Shown here piece by piece: positions 1 to 11,879 of a stretch of 64,000 nucleotides of DNA (its first letter is position 1; each line of letters opens with the position of its first letter). The position numbers and the translations under genes are program-made. Source of the DNA: Paraspadella gotoi. Its lineage: Eukaryota; Chaetognatha. Under the pieces are notes generated by a model. The model made no database searches. It saw only the letters and a list, made by a program, of their open reading frames with translations, and was not told the DNA's origin. The stretch is taken from the NCBI GenBank assembly GCA_051294375.1, contig CM119266.1, forward strand, positions 9,804,538-9,868,537. Reading direction: 5' to 3'.

Positions 1-49
1 AAGTATATTTCCTCAGATTCCTCTGAGATTTAAGCTTATCATCTCGGAA

Positions 50-480
50 ACGACCCATGGCTGACCGACCGTGGGCGGACGAAAGCGGGAAGAGAAAATG
101 GGGGGGAGAGGAATGTAAGGTGGGTTCTGGAAGAGAGAGGCCGAGGGTGTGGAAGGGGCCACGGGGCCTCGTTCACCCTCCTTGCGCCATTTCGGTCGAG
201 TTCCCGACCCCGAAAATGGCCGGTGATTCTTTGCGGAAGCCGAGGCGTGGGTGTCGAGAGGAAGCGATATAGTTCGGGGCGAGGGCCAAGCCGCTCGGGC
301 ACGGGGGTCGAACGACCCGTCGAGGCTCCGGCCGAATAAAAGCCGCGATGGGTCCTGCCTTCGCGCCCAACGACGCCGCCGGAAAAAAAAAGAAAAGTGG
401 CGCGCTAACGGCGAGAGGGCGCGACCTCCGAAATCGAGGCTCCTTGACCGGACCGGTGGCGCTGACCGGTTGGACTTTTT
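50..480. promoter_or_regulatory. CpG-rich block, possible promoter or 5' end of a gene
   Basis: This stretch is clearly GC- and CpG-rich compared with the AT-rich DNA after position 500. Open frames exist on both strands but none looks like a known protein, and they are expected from the base composition. A CpG-island-like promoter or untranslated exon is possible. No TATA box or initiator could be singled out. Confidence 0.25.
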
Positions 481-2087
481 TCGGCCACGCCTCACTTTTT
501 TTTGGCGTTTAGCGTCATCATTCGACGGACTAGAATACGGTTTAGATGAGGAAAAGGGATTTTTAATTTTAGTATTTTTCATCTTGAGCCTACTACAAAA
601 ATACATCCTGAAATATTTTATTTCATGGCAAAGCTTTCATTTGTTGCAATAATGGTGAGCCGACTACCTGATAAACAATATTTTTATACAACTGAGAAAG
701 CGGTAAATTGACCGTACATTTTAATATCTTTAAAATATAAATAAATAATCAGCCCATTCCACTTGCCACTCTGTACCTTTCTCAATTCTCAGCCCTTTTT
801 CCGTCTGCTCCTCCCTAAAAATTGGGCGAAGTTTGTTTTAAGAGGAAAATTCGATTTCTCAGAAATGAAACCCGATTTCTCAGAAATGAGTTTTTCGTCG
901 CCTTCGTTTTTTTTTTCACGTCCACATCAAAATCCCATTCGACGGCGAAGGCTTCATCATATACAGGGGGAACCCATTTTCTCTCCCTCGCCCCATTTTC
1001 GGTCCCGAGGGTGACGCATTATGCTTCCTCCGCTTTCCCCTCCCGGGTACAGCGAGCTGGGAGTTGGGTTCTCGACCACCCTCTTATTTTTTTTTTCTGG
1101 TGAGGGGGTCCAGGTTCGTACGAAAAACCCAACCAAATGGCCTCGTTGAAAACGCGAAATGTCAGAAATCTCGGAAGAATATCAAGAATTCCATTTCTAG
1201 GAAAAGACGTTGAAACCTTTTAATTTACATTTTTGGCCTGACTTGCCTTATTTCAGAAATTCACAAATCTTTTTTGCTTATTTTCAAAACTCACTTTCGT
1301 CTCACACTGCCTTTCTCCCTGAATTGTTCACTTCTCAAATCCCTACTCCTCCCCCTCCTCCTCCTCCTCCTCTTCCTCCTCTCAAAAGGTCATAAACTCC
1401 AGCGACGTCGATGTTATGACGAGGATATTGTTTTGCGCAAATAGGAGGTAAACATTGGCTTCCAATTTTCTCCCAGAAATTAAGCTTGAATTTTCTGATT
1501 TCCGCGCGGGGGCGTCTCTCCCATCAGGCGTCGACGGCCGGGCGTCACGCCTTGGCCCACGGGGAGATTCGAAGTCTCTAAACGGACGGAAAAATTTGGA
1601 CAATTTTTTTCTATCTGTAGAAAGAGACTGGCTATCGGCTTAGTCTAAATAATGTGACGTTTATTAAATTAATTCATTTATTAAACTTATTTTTTCAAAT
1701 TATTTTATTTTGCGCACGGACTAATGTTTAAATATCCAAACTTTTTAAATCCGAGTTAATATCTTTGACGCAAGTCATCATCTTGTATGTCGTATAGTAC
1801 ATATATATTTTAAATAAAAAACAAAAGAATTAATAAGAAATACTTAACGGTCGTTGTAAGCAAAAAATGGAGTTAAAATTTTTTTTTTTTCTGTTCATTG
1901 GTCATTGGTCAATGTCCAGAGGCCAGCAACTGAACATTGCATTAACTTAATAGTATTTGGGAAATACATTAGCCAAATACACGAGGCCGAAAGCAGCACT
2001 CCTCTACCATTTGGACGATGACTATTTTCCTCGCCCGCTTTCATAAGAACAAACTTCTTTACAACCATTCGGTCGTAAAAACGAACC
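481..2087. other. Intergenic DNA, no gene seen
   Basis: Mixed AT-rich sequence with homopolymer T runs and a short (CCT)n run near 1349-1384. Short open frames lack recognisable motifs or splice context. I see no gene here. Confidence 0.5.
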
Positions 2088-2142
2088 GAGAGAGAGAGAA
2101 GAGAGTAGAGAGAGAGAGAGAGACGAGGATGAAGAGGAGAGA

Positions 2143-2200
<58 letters not shown>

Positions 2201-2285
2201 AGAAGAAAGAAAGAGAGAATTGAATTCACTTTAAGGATACGAACTCTCAATATTAATACACACACACACACTCTCCTCTCTTCTC

Positions 2286-2354
<69 letters not shown>
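2088..2354. repeat. Convergent (GA)n then (CT)n microsatellites
   Basis: A GA-rich tract (about 2088-2218) is followed after some 50 bp, including a short (CA)n run, by a CT-rich tract (about 2271-2354). The two tracts are complementary and could fold into a hairpin with the spacer as loop. Low-complexity Arg-Glu or Ser-Leu frames across it are not genes. Confidence 0.85.
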
Positions 2355-2429
2355 CTTATGGACGGGTCGTGGGCGCGGAGCCTATCATTACCATATAGAA
2401 TATTAACCCAAACGCATTACGATCCCTTC

Positions 2430-2575
2430 TTCGACTCAAGTCTGGCTTCCCCTCCCTCTCCTCTCCTCTCCTCTCCTTCCCCTCTCCTTCTCTCTCTTTT
2501 CTTCTCCAACGCTCCGTTTGAAGGTGAAATGGAGATTTATGAAAGGACTAAGACACTGTTGGGACTCCCTTTTAT

Positions 2576-2607
<32 letters not shown>

Positions 2608-2720
2608 TCTCTCTCTCTCTTCTGCTCTCGTCTCTCTGTTATCTTTTTTTTTTTCTTCTCTTTTCTCAACTATCTTACCATTCCTCTCTTTTTTTTTCTC
2701 TCTTTGTCTCTCGGCGAGTT
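2430..2720. repeat. CT-rich polypyrimidine tract
   Basis: Degenerate (CT)n and C/T-rich sequence with few purines, split by about 60 bp of normal sequence near 2515-2570. No coding signal is visible. Confidence 0.75.
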
Positions 2721-2890
2721 TTTATCTGTCCCGCGCATACGTCGAGTCTTTCGTCTCAGGGTCAACCGTTCGTCGTTGTTGTTGTCGTCTTGTTGTCTTC
2801 ATCTGTGCGTCATCGTCGTCGGCTTTAACTTATTTTTTTGGATCGTTTTTATCGTCGCGGTTGACGTGTAACAAGTGTAACACTGTACAG

Positions 2891-3060
2891 TCCTTCTCTT
2901 GTCGACACTGGAGATGAACAATCTACTTGCCTCCGCAGTAAGAGAGACACCAAAACTGATTCCAATCGACATCAAATCAGCCCTCATGTTTTCAACGTCT
3001 GAGGAACCACTTACTTTTGAATTAGACAAAAATCCAGAATTATTTCCATGGCGAATATAA
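2891..3060 (+). CDS. Possible 3'-terminal coding exon, product unknown
   Basis: A 170-bp segment follows a plausible acceptor (CTGTACAG ending at 2890) and reads 56 codons to a TAA at 3058-3060. The translation has a balanced composition, unlike the repeat-derived frames nearby: it begins near STLEMNNLLASAV and ends with DKNPELFPWRI. I do not recognise the family. No upstream exon was identified within 1-2890, so the start lies outside the window or in sequence I cannot resolve. No canonical AATAAA was seen shortly after the stop. It could also be a fragment of a transposable-element ORF. Confidence 0.35.
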
Positions 3061-5150
3061 AAATGAATTTAAGTAAAAGTGTTTTATATTCGCCCTAGTC
3101 TAGGTTAGAAATAATAACCTCTGAAAAATAGGTCTTTTTTCAATCTAATTTAAAAAAGTTTGTTTCAAATATTTTCCGGTTTTGTTTTTCGCGACTACGA
3201 TTTAATTTTTTTTTACTTTTACATCCCTAATGGAAATATCATTGACCCTCATGACGCAAGTGTTGTGAACGGGCCGTTTCAAAACTTTAGTCCGTTTACA
3301 AATCACATTCTTTAAAGAAATCCGATATGCATAATTATAACAAAGCACAGAGACACGCAACTCAAGAATAATAAAAATTACAAAATGACGGCGTCCCTTA
3401 CATCCGGAATAGAATAAAAAAAATATAATATAAGAAAGAAATGTTCTACAATATCGATGTAACGCAATGGTCACACATTGAATTCTATCCTCAGATTCGA
3501 CCTCTCGGATTCGTGATCCACAAATTGCTCACCTTTTGCGTCGCCGACTCATGCAATCGTTCCGTCATCAATGCGAATGTCCTCTGTCCGTCGGAGGCAC
3601 GGCGGAGAGCCGGCCAGAAGATGAAAACTCCTGTCCACACAAGTCCATCTTCATTCAAGAGGCTGCCCTCCAAAGCGCCGCGCCGGGTACTGCATCGTCC
3701 CTTGTCTACCATTGGCCACACATAAGAAACCAGGTCAGAAACCGTCGGCTGGGCTGCGCTGTCGGCCTCAACGCTCTGTCCACGTTATCTTTTGTCATCG
3801 CTCCGATTCCAACTATCACGCTTCTCCGTTACACATCTGGCGTCCCGCCCAAATGTAACTCACATCCTGAATGCCATCATCACCAACCCCACATGCGACG
3901 ACAATATTACCACATTGCCCACACTTACACTACCAAACTACAGCAAACAGGCAGAATGACGCAGACGAAAGACCCCACGCGGATCGAGACCAAGTGCGAA
4001 GAACTCCCCCGACCTCAAGAAGCAATATTAACTATAATCCAAGCTACCACAGAGATCGCACCACATCAACACTATATACTCATAAACAACACACACCCTA
4101 CGACACACAAACAGACATCTCAGAACAAAAGACCAGACAACACAACAAACAACAACTGCTACATTACATCACTCAAAAAAAACCCGATACCGACCTCGAT
4201 CGTTTGGAATCGTCCTCAGAACGGTCTTATTGACTCAATCAAAACAACCAAAATAGACGACGAGAGCGGAACAAACGGCCGATTGTTCTCACTGAGTCGC
4301 CGGAAAAAGGTTTCCACCGTGCAAAATTGGCGCATGATCACGCTGACGATTGTGGAAATCCGCCGACAATCTCTCAGAGATCGGTCAAAACCGAAAAACT
4401 GCTGATTTCGCGCGAATCCCTTGGATTTAATTCTCTTTCCGATGTGATTCTTCGACGAGTTTGTGAGAAGAGACAAGAAAAAATATTGCTTGGCCGTGAG
4501 ACTTCTCTTCGGAAAAATCGGCGTTCTGTTGCGGCGTACATGACCTTTTCATCGTCCCGAAATCTTAATTCGTCGAGAGGATGCATCCGCAAAATCGTGG
4601 AGACTTTTCCGGCGGATGATGTCCGATGTAAATCCTTTTTCGTTCCAATTGTCCGTCTTTTTACGAGCAACTCTTTTATTTATCTCTTATCAACTGGAAA
4701 AGACCTGCCAGCCGCCTGCATCTCCGGTCTGTCGGAGACCAGCGGCAAAATCCCTTGCATCGAAGTCATTTCTGACTTCCCCATGATCCTCTTTGCTCCG
4801 AGGTCCCACATGCAGGAGTCCGGATAGTCCGAACACGAGATAGAAACTTCTTCCTTATTCTTTATTTTCTCAATAATTAGAACAACAACCAAGGAACGCG
4901 ATAGCATGACGCCACTCCAAACGACGACGACGACCGACGACGAAACAAATAACTCGATGCGACGATAAGTGCACTCGAGTGAACCGACTGGACGGTACGA
5001 CAATATGACGAGGACGACGCAATGACGACCAACGACGACGACGATGCAACGTCGTCGACCCGTCAACGAAAAAATCGAAGTAAGTCACCAGAGGACAGAT
5101 GCAGGTCAAGAGACTCTCCCGAACGAAATTCTGCCGTCCGAGAATAAGAA
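3061..5150. other. Unassigned sequence with a 289-codon open frame of doubtful meaning
   Basis: The segment has no microsatellites until about 4900. The longest plus frame (3536-4405) is rich in Thr, Asn, His and Gln because the DNA is CA-rich from 3840 to 4200. It shows no domain, transmembrane segment or zinc knuckle I can name. An overlapping minus frame (3491-3721) also lacks motifs. From about 4900 to 5060 the sequence becomes an irregular GAC/ACG repeat. The long frame may be a decayed transposon remnant or chance. Confidence 0.2.
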
Positions 5151-5189
5151 CATTTGCATTTTCATATCTTGTCTTTCCGTCATGATCTC

Positions 5190-5841
5190 TCATCCTCTCT
5201 CCTCCATATCTCTCTTCCTCAATCTCTTCTCATCTCATCTCATCTCCTCTCCTCTCTCTCTGCTCTCTCCTCTACCTTCTCTCCTCTGCATCTGCCCGAA
5301 CCTTCACACAATAGACAGCATTTTATTTTATTTTCTCTAAAGACATGAGAATCCAAACAAACTTCCTTTTCTCGTTACCAGCCAGAATCCCTTGGCATTA
5401 AAAAGTGTAGAGAAAGTGAAATAAAGGAAAAATAAAAAAAAAAAGGACGCCAGAAGCCAGAGGTAATTCTTTTCCCCCTTAATTTTCCCTATTTCCATCT
5501 TCTTATCGCGCCTCTTCTCTCTCTCCTTTTTCTCTCTCTCTCTCCTCTCATCTGCCTTCATCTCTCTACTCTCTCCTCTCACTCTTCTTCTCTCTCTTCT
5601 CATCTCGTCTCTCTCTCTCTCTCCCTTCAGCTCCGGGTGCACTGAGATTCCTATTTTTAGGCAATTCCATCTTCAACTTTCGTGCGAATGGATTTTTTTT
5701 CTCTTACGTCCTCTGAGAAGCGGAAAGGGAAAATGGCACAGCACGCAGAGCAGAGAGAGAGATCGAGAGAGAGACGAGAAGAGAGCGGAGGTGAAGAGAG
5801 AAGTATGTAGAGAGAGAGAGAAAACGAGTACAAGAGAGATG

Positions 5842-5872
<31 letters not shown>

Positions 5873-5880
5873 GAACGAAT
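5190..5880. repeat. Clustered CT-rich and GA-rich tracts
   Basis: CT-rich tracts lie near 5190-5290 and 5510-5630, and a GA-rich tract at about 5745-5875. The pyrimidine tracts are complementary to the purine tract. No gene is seen. Confidence 0.7.
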
Positions 5881-6425
5881 ATAGGACCGTGGAGAGAAAT
5901 ACGAAACCATTAAAGTAATATCAATAAATTCACCCAAATCAGACTTAAATTGACCATGAGAGTACTATGCTTAAGAAAAATGCACTTCGTAGAGTTTAAA
6001 TATGATAGAATTTTCGTAACTTACCTTTTGGTTCCAAACAAATTTTAATCATTAAACCAAATATTATTAAAAACATAATAATCTTTGATTCTTACGGAGA
6101 TGATTTATCGGGTGAATTTAATCGAACGCACATCACCGAAGAAGAGACGAACGAAACATCAATCACGACACGGTCTTGGATGGGACAAGAATCGAACTCA
6201 CGAACAAAGAAGCAAAAAGAGAAAACCAAATCCACAAAGCCTATAAAACTCAGGATAGACTGCTGCCATCTGGCGTGTCGCTTATTTTTTCTCTCTTCCG
6301 ATGCAAAACAACAGAATTCCAATAAAAGAGCCTAACTTGAGCCGAGTATTATCTGCCCTTCTATCGTTGTCGCTCTCCCCGGCACGTGAAGACATTAGAT
6401 GACGGAGAACTCTCCGCCGTGTCTT
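5881..6425. other. AT-rich intergenic DNA, no gene seen
   Basis: Mostly AT-rich. Around 6170-6205 the minus strand contains a sequence resembling an RNA polymerase III B box (GAGTTCGATTCTTG), which may be a decayed tRNA-derived repeat. A matching A box was not convincing. Confidence 0.3.
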
Positions 6426-6545
6426 TCTCTTCTCTTCTCTCTTTGCTCTCTCGTCTCTCTCTGCTCTACTCTCTCTCTCTCTCTCGTCTCTCTCTCTCTC
6501 TCTCTCTCCTCTCTCTCTCATCTCTCTCTCTCTCTTCACTCTCCC
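6426..6545. repeat. (CT)n microsatellite
   Basis: CT dinucleotides with occasional G interruptions. Serine/leucine-rich and Arg/Glu-rich frames over it are repeat shadows. Confidence 0.85.
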
Positions 6546-6639
6546 GTCTGTTTGGGCGTCTTTCATTATACATTCTTCCGAGCGTTCCTTGCGCGTTCCA
6601 TCTTCTCACCGCCGCCCCCCCTCTATATCTCCCGAAAAC

Positions 6640-6892
6640 CCCGTAAGAAGTCGCGTGCGTTCGTTTCTGACGATTGCGCATGCGCAGCGTGGCCGCCCGT
6701 TAAAAAAAACCCTCCAGAAACGCCGCGGCGAATGCGGCCGTCTGCAAAGGGAAAGAAGAAAACGCGACCGGGAATAGTCGCGACGAGTGAACGCGTACAC
6801 GGATAGTTTTGTTACGTGAGAGGAAAACAAGAAGCGGAGACGAGTGGGCGTGGCGCGAAGGTAGCGAGGTGCGGGAATGGGTACGGGGGGGC
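6640..6892. promoter_or_regulatory. CpG-rich block with an NRF1-type palindrome
   Basis: CpG density rises sharply here. Positions 6675-6686 read TGCGCATGCGCA, a full match to the NRF1 consensus that is common in CpG promoters of animals. No first exon could be assigned on either side, so a promoter role is only inferred. Confidence 0.3.
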
Positions 6893-7120
6893 ACTCTGAA
6901 GCCATAGTAAAAGGTGGACCCAGCAGAAAATTCACCTACAGCCTCGCTACCCACCTGTACACCACTACACTCTGCAAGCCATAGTAAGGTGGACTAGCAG
7001 AAAATTTCATCACCAGCCTCGCTACCCACCTGGTTAACCACTACACTCTGAGCCATAGTAAGTGTGGACAGTACAGAAAAATTTCATACAGCCTCGCTAC
7101 CCACCTTTAACCACTATAGT
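6893..7120 (+). repeat. Three-copy tandem repeat, 76-bp unit
   Basis: Three copies start near 6893, 6969 and 7045. Each carries ACTCTG, then GCCATAGTAA, a stretch around GCAGAAAA, CAGCCTCGCTACCCACC and ACCACTA. Copies differ by one- or two-base insertions or deletions rather than substitutions, which suggests uncorrected long-read errors as much as real divergence. Confidence 0.85.
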
Positions 7121-7712
7121 GGGGGAGGGTGTAAGGAGATCTGAGAAGGAAGGAAGGTGAGATGAAAGGAAAGAAAAGGGGGCGTTGGTAAGGTAAGGTA
7201 AGTAAAGGGATGAATGAATAAAAGAGGATTAGTTGAAGATGGAAAAAGGTTTGAACGTGGGTAACAGGATGAAAAGAAAAGGTAAGTAAAAAAAAAGGAA
7301 AAAAAAGAAAAGAAAGGAAAAAAAAGAAAAGAAAAATTATTCGGAAAGCGAAGCGAAACTTTCGAAGAGTGCATTCGGAAACTAATAGATTATTAAATGT
7401 GTCGATATACTGTAAATGTAATCATTACAAGTGAATTAAACAACGATATATAACAATCTCAAATCCGAAATCTCCAGATTCTCTCTCTCTCTTTTTCTTA
7501 ATTATCCAGCGTTTCGAGATCCCACGAGTGGGCGTGCCTTCGCTTCTCCGTTCGGCCGTCGGGTGGCGCTCCGACCGCGACGGCCAGTGACAAATGGGAA
7601 TCTCTTAAATGCCAAACGTTTAATGCCCAAATGCTTCTCTTCCTTTTATCCTCTTTTTTTTTTTTTTCCCTTTTTTTTTTTCTCCTAGGGTTCCCTGTCA
7701 GTTTCGTTCTTG

Positions 7713-7749
<37 letters not shown>

Positions 7750-8782
7750 TCTCTCTCTCTCTCTCTCTCCCTTCTCTCTCTTCTCTCTCTCTTCTCCTTC
7801 TCTCTCTCTCTTTTTTAAAGTAATTTCATCCCTTACCTATCTTGTATCTCCCATTTCCTTTTCTTTCTTCTTTAAATCCCTCCTTAATTTATTTAAACTT
7901 TTTCCTTTTCTTTCTCTTACGTCTCGTCATTTGCTTAAAAGTCTTTCTCCCATCCGGCGAACGACCGCCGCTCAGGTATGAAGGACGCTTTCAAGGGGGG
8001 AGGGAGGAAAGGGAAGAAAGAGAGGAAAGGGAAAAGGAGGAAAAGAGGAGAAGGAGTAGGAGAGGAAAGGAGAAAGAAAAGGAGGAAAAGGAGGAAAAGG
8101 AGGAAATGGAGGAAAGGGTGGGGAGGTAGAAATGAATGTGGAAGACGATGGAGGAATGATGAGAATGAAATGAAAAGGAAAACTACGTGAAAGATGACAA
8201 GAGGGGGGAAAAAGAAAGATGGAGGAGAAGAAGGGAGAGGGGCAGAAAAGAGAGAGGGGGAGGAAGGAAGGAGAGAGAGGGAAGGTAAAAAAGGAAGAGG
8301 AATTTATGGAGAGGAAAAGGACGAAGTAAGAGAAAAAAAAGGAAAATTAAAGGGAACATAAAGAGAGAAAAGGAATAAACTAAAAAAAAAACTTAAACAA
8401 GTAAATTAACAAAAAAGACAGAAAAAAGTAATTCTTTTCTAATCTAAGAATAACATAAAAATTTTTTTTCTAGTATTTTTTTAACTATCTATCTTTAACA
8501 CTATATTTTAAAAAATATATTAAAAATCTTCGAAACAAAATTTTTTTTTTTCGTTAAAGTTTCGCAGAAGGACGACCTCCACCAGGTACAATGTCTTGCA
8601 AAGTCTTGCATTGCCTATTGGGCGTTTAAGTGAGCGTGTTTACGAGGCCCACTGGCCAGGCCTTTCCTTGCCCGCGAAACAGCGCCCACTCATAAGAGAG
8701 AGGAAAAGCACCATATATGCACCATGAGAAAATCCGTGGCGCGAAGTAAATGAGAAGTGAAAAGAGAGGGGAGAGAGAGAGA
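7121..8782. repeat. Alternating purine-rich and pyrimidine-rich tracts
   Basis: Purine-rich DNA at about 7125-7345, pyrimidine-rich DNA at about 7630-7920 with a (CT)n core at 7715-7815, then purine-rich DNA (GGA, GAAA) at about 7985-8400. The last two are broadly complementary. AT-rich DNA follows to 8560. Apparent Lys/Glu/Arg-rich frames are repeat shadows. A (GA)n run leads into a gap at 8783. Confidence 0.7.
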
Positions 8783-10762
8783 NNNNNNNNNNNNNNNNNN
8801 NNNNNNNNNNNNNNNNNNNNNNNNNNNNNNNNNNNNNNNNNNNNNNNNNNNNNNNNNNNNNNNNNNNNNNNNNNNNNNNNNNNNNNNNNNNNNNNNNNNN
8901 NNNNNNNNNNNNNNNNNNNNNNNNNNNNNNNNNNNNNNNNNNNNNNNNNNNNNNNNNGAGAGAGAGCGAGAGACTCTTAACTAGGAGTAATAAAAATTCA
9001 ATGAGACGATGAATTTTTTTTTGTCTTCCAGATCCTTGAAAATCGGTTCCGGTTCCAAGGATCGCCGAGAGTCGGGCGACGACGACGACGACGACGACGA
9101 CGNNNNNNNNNNNNNNNNNNNNNNNNNNNNNNNNNNNNNNNNNNNNNNNNNNNNNNNNNNNNNNNNNNNNNNNNNNNNNNNNNNNNNNNNNNNNNNNNNN
9201 NNNNNNNNNNNNNNNNNNNNNNNNNNNNNNNNNNNNNNNNNNNNNNNNNNNNNNNNNNNNNNNNNNNNNNNNNNNNNNNNNNNNNNNNNNNNNNNNNNNN
9301 NNNNNNNNNNNNNNNNNNNNNNNNNNNNNNNNNNNNNNNNNNNNNNNNNNNNNNNNNNNNNNNNAAGAGACGATAACGACGACGAAAAAGATAACAAAAG
9401 ATAACAAAACTCACTAATAGTAATAACTATGGAAACTGAACGAAAAAAATGACAAAAATACGAGGAAATGGAGAACCATTCCACCATTTCANNNNNNNNN
9501 NNNNNNNNNNNNNNNNNNNNNNNNNNNNNNNNNNNNNNNNNNNNNNNNNNNNNNNNNNNNNNNNNNNNNNNNNNNNNNNNNNNNNNNNNNNNNNNNNNNN
9601 NNNNNNNNNNNNNNNNNNNNNNNNNNNNNNNNNNNNNNNNNNNNNNNNNNNNNNNNNNNNNNNNNNNNNNNNNNNNNNCTACTTAAATCTTCAGAGTTTT
9701 GGTTCTTTCGCAAAAACTAAAGCAAATAGATTCAATAACAACAACAACGACAACGAATCACGAAAGACGCAACTGAATTCACAGTTGATGACTGAAAACG
9801 GATGAGACAGTTACGCGTGACACCAGTCACGTGACCGATAAAATCTTCGTTATTTTGGCGAACTCAATTTGAAGGCCATTATTTAAGTTTAAAAAACAGA
9901 CATTAAACTGAACAGTTATATAATATGATGTTTAAATGTTTTGAAAAATGGTTTGTACGAGACGTCGCCTTTTCCATCTTTGGCCGTGGGTTCGCCAAAC
10001 CGGGATCAGATTGTGCGAATTTGATGTCATCTGGATAATTGAAATAATTCCTGAAAGAAATTCATTAAATTGTAAAATTTTAGATTATGACAATATGTAA
10101 TAAATGGATAAATGCCATACACAGAACGGACCTATGGCAAAGTTGTAAAATTCGAAACAGTTTCAGTCACAATTACGTATTCCCCCCCCAACTCCGCCCC
10201 CCTTTCGTTCCCCTCAGGAATCGATTCTAAACCTTTTTTTTTATTTCAATTTTTACCTCCTTTGTTTTAACTTTCTATTTTTACAACGAAAGTTAACAGG
10301 AGAATAACTTTCCTTCCCATTTACATAACATCGCTGGTCTCGTTCGGNNNNNNNNNNNNNNNNNNNNNNNNNNNNNNNNNNNNNNNNNNNNNNNNNNNNN
10401 NNNNNNNNNNNNNNNNNNNNNNNNNNNNNNNNNNNNNNNNNNNNNNNNNNNNNNNNNNNNNNNNNNNNNNNNNNNNNNNNNNNNNNNNNNNNNNNNNNNN
10501 NNNNNNNNNNNNNNNNNNNNNNNNNNNNNNNNNNNNNNNNNNNNNNNNNNNNNNNNNNNNNNNNNNNNNNNNNNNNNNNNNNNNNNNNNNNNNNNNNNNN
10601 NNNNNNNNNNNNNNAAAAAAAAAGGAAAGAAAAATCTCCGGTTTTCCTTTTTTCCCTTCGATGCGTTTTTCTTTCCCTGCGTTGCGTCGAATCCACAGAA
10701 CAATTTTTTTCAACCTTCGCTGCCTCCGGCTCTGCCTCCCGCTTAGAGCCTGTTTTTCAAGG

Positions 10763-10799
<37 letters not shown>

Positions 10800-10861
10800 N
10801 NNNNNNNNNNNNNNNNNNNNNNNNNNNNNNNNNNNNNNNNNNNNNNNNNNNNNNNNNNNNN
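8783..10861. other. Gap-rich segment, no gene seen
   Basis: Five N blocks (8783-8957, 9103-9364, 9492-9678, 10348-10614, 10800-10861) are separated by short islands. Gap edges are (GA)n, (GAC)n, poly-A and (GTC)n, so missing sequence is probably microsatellite. The island 9679-10347 is AT-rich with no coding signal. Confidence 0.6.
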
Positions 10862-10908
10862 GGGTTATTATCATAATATCACAATTATAGGCTTACCTGT
10901 TTCCATGA

Positions 10909-11148
10909 ATGAGAAAAGTCTTGGTCATTCTCGTTTTTTTTTTCTTCATCTTTGCTGTCGCCGTTCGCCTCGCAATAATCATTATCTTTTTTCATAGTAA
11001 ATTTTATATATTTTCTTTTCTTTTGAGTTTTGAATTCGGTAGAGTTGTCGTTGTTGTTGCTTTCGTCGTCAATGTTATCGTCGCCATCGTCGTCATCGTC
11101 TTAATCATTTTCGTCACATTATTAAATCCTTTCAACGTCGGTGACATT
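10909..11148. other. T-rich and GTC-rich sequence, no gene supported
   Basis: A plus frame here is rich in Val, Ile and Phe because of TTT and GTC triplets (11041-11110). This hydrophobic look is compositional. No start context, splice sites or motif support a membrane protein. Confidence 0.4.
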
Positions 11149-11345
11149 TTCCTGTTATATATATATTATATTATGAAATTGGTACAACCAATATAAAAAT
11201 TATCCATTCATTTAATAAATAAGCTATCTTATAATAATATAATATAATATAATACTTATTGTACTCCGCACTAGAATCAAAATACAAGGAGCTGAATTTT
11301 ATGAAATTGGTACAACCAATATAAAAATTATCCATTATATTATAT
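11149..11345 (+). repeat. Dispersed AT-rich repeat, two copies
   Basis: The phrase ATGAAATTGGTACAACCAAT followed by ATAAAAATTATCCATT occurs at about 11172-11212 and again at about 11300-11340. Related sequence lies near 60158-60270 (plus) and 62600-62760 (minus). The core is close to a palindrome. This looks like a short dispersed repeat family, possibly a non-autonomous transposon; no coding capacity is visible. Confidence 0.6.
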
Positions 11346-11812
11346 TTTTTTCTGATTTTCCAAAGAATTCAATTTTTCGTTCTGCAATTCGAGGAGACGC
11401 CTCGATACAAAGACGGCGTCAACAGTTTCCGCGCCCTGCTATGTTACGCGGCGCTCCGCCGTACGGGCCCGAGCGTCACAACCACGCCCATCACAAAAAT
11501 GGCGTTTGTTTACTGCCAATTCGCCATTTTGACGTCCGTTCGAAACTCGGCGGGAGAGGGCGAACCGAGTGGGGAGCAAGGACGTTGAGTGGAGGAAGGA
11601 AGAATATGGATTTGGAAAACCGTCATCATTATCGTCGTCGTGGTCATTGTTGTCATGACAACTAAATTCTGCAGCCCGAATTATTTCAATTTCAAGTTTG
11701 AGAACGACAAAACCGACGCAAGAAGCCGACAAGAAGCCGACGCTTAACCTGTTCCAAGACAATGAGCTTTTTTACTTCGTGTCAGCATGAAATCGCTTGT
11801 ACCTTTCCGTTG
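11346..11812. other. Unique-looking sequence, no gene supported
   Basis: Moderately GC-rich from 11395 to 11600, with open frames on both strands (11441-11665 plus, 11439-11762 minus) that have no recognisable motif. The overlap of two frames suggests low stop density from GC content, not a gene. Confidence 0.3.
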
Positions 11813-11879
11813 NNNNNNNNNNNNNNNNAAAAAAAATCCTTAATTAATTTTTCGATTTTTATGGCGCGGAACGAAAAAA

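Noticed and set aside
13-606. 197-codon minus frame over the CpG-rich block
   Set aside because: Arg/Pro/Ser-rich, overlaps open frames on the other strand, no domain; explained by low stop density in GC-rich DNA.
2018-2398. 126-codon plus frame rich in Arg/Glu then Ser/Leu
   Set aside because: It is the translation of the convergent GA and CT microsatellites; no non-repeat protein content.
3536-4405. 289-codon plus frame as a gene
   Set aside because: CA-rich composition, no motif, no splice or promoter context; kept only as an unassigned stretch.
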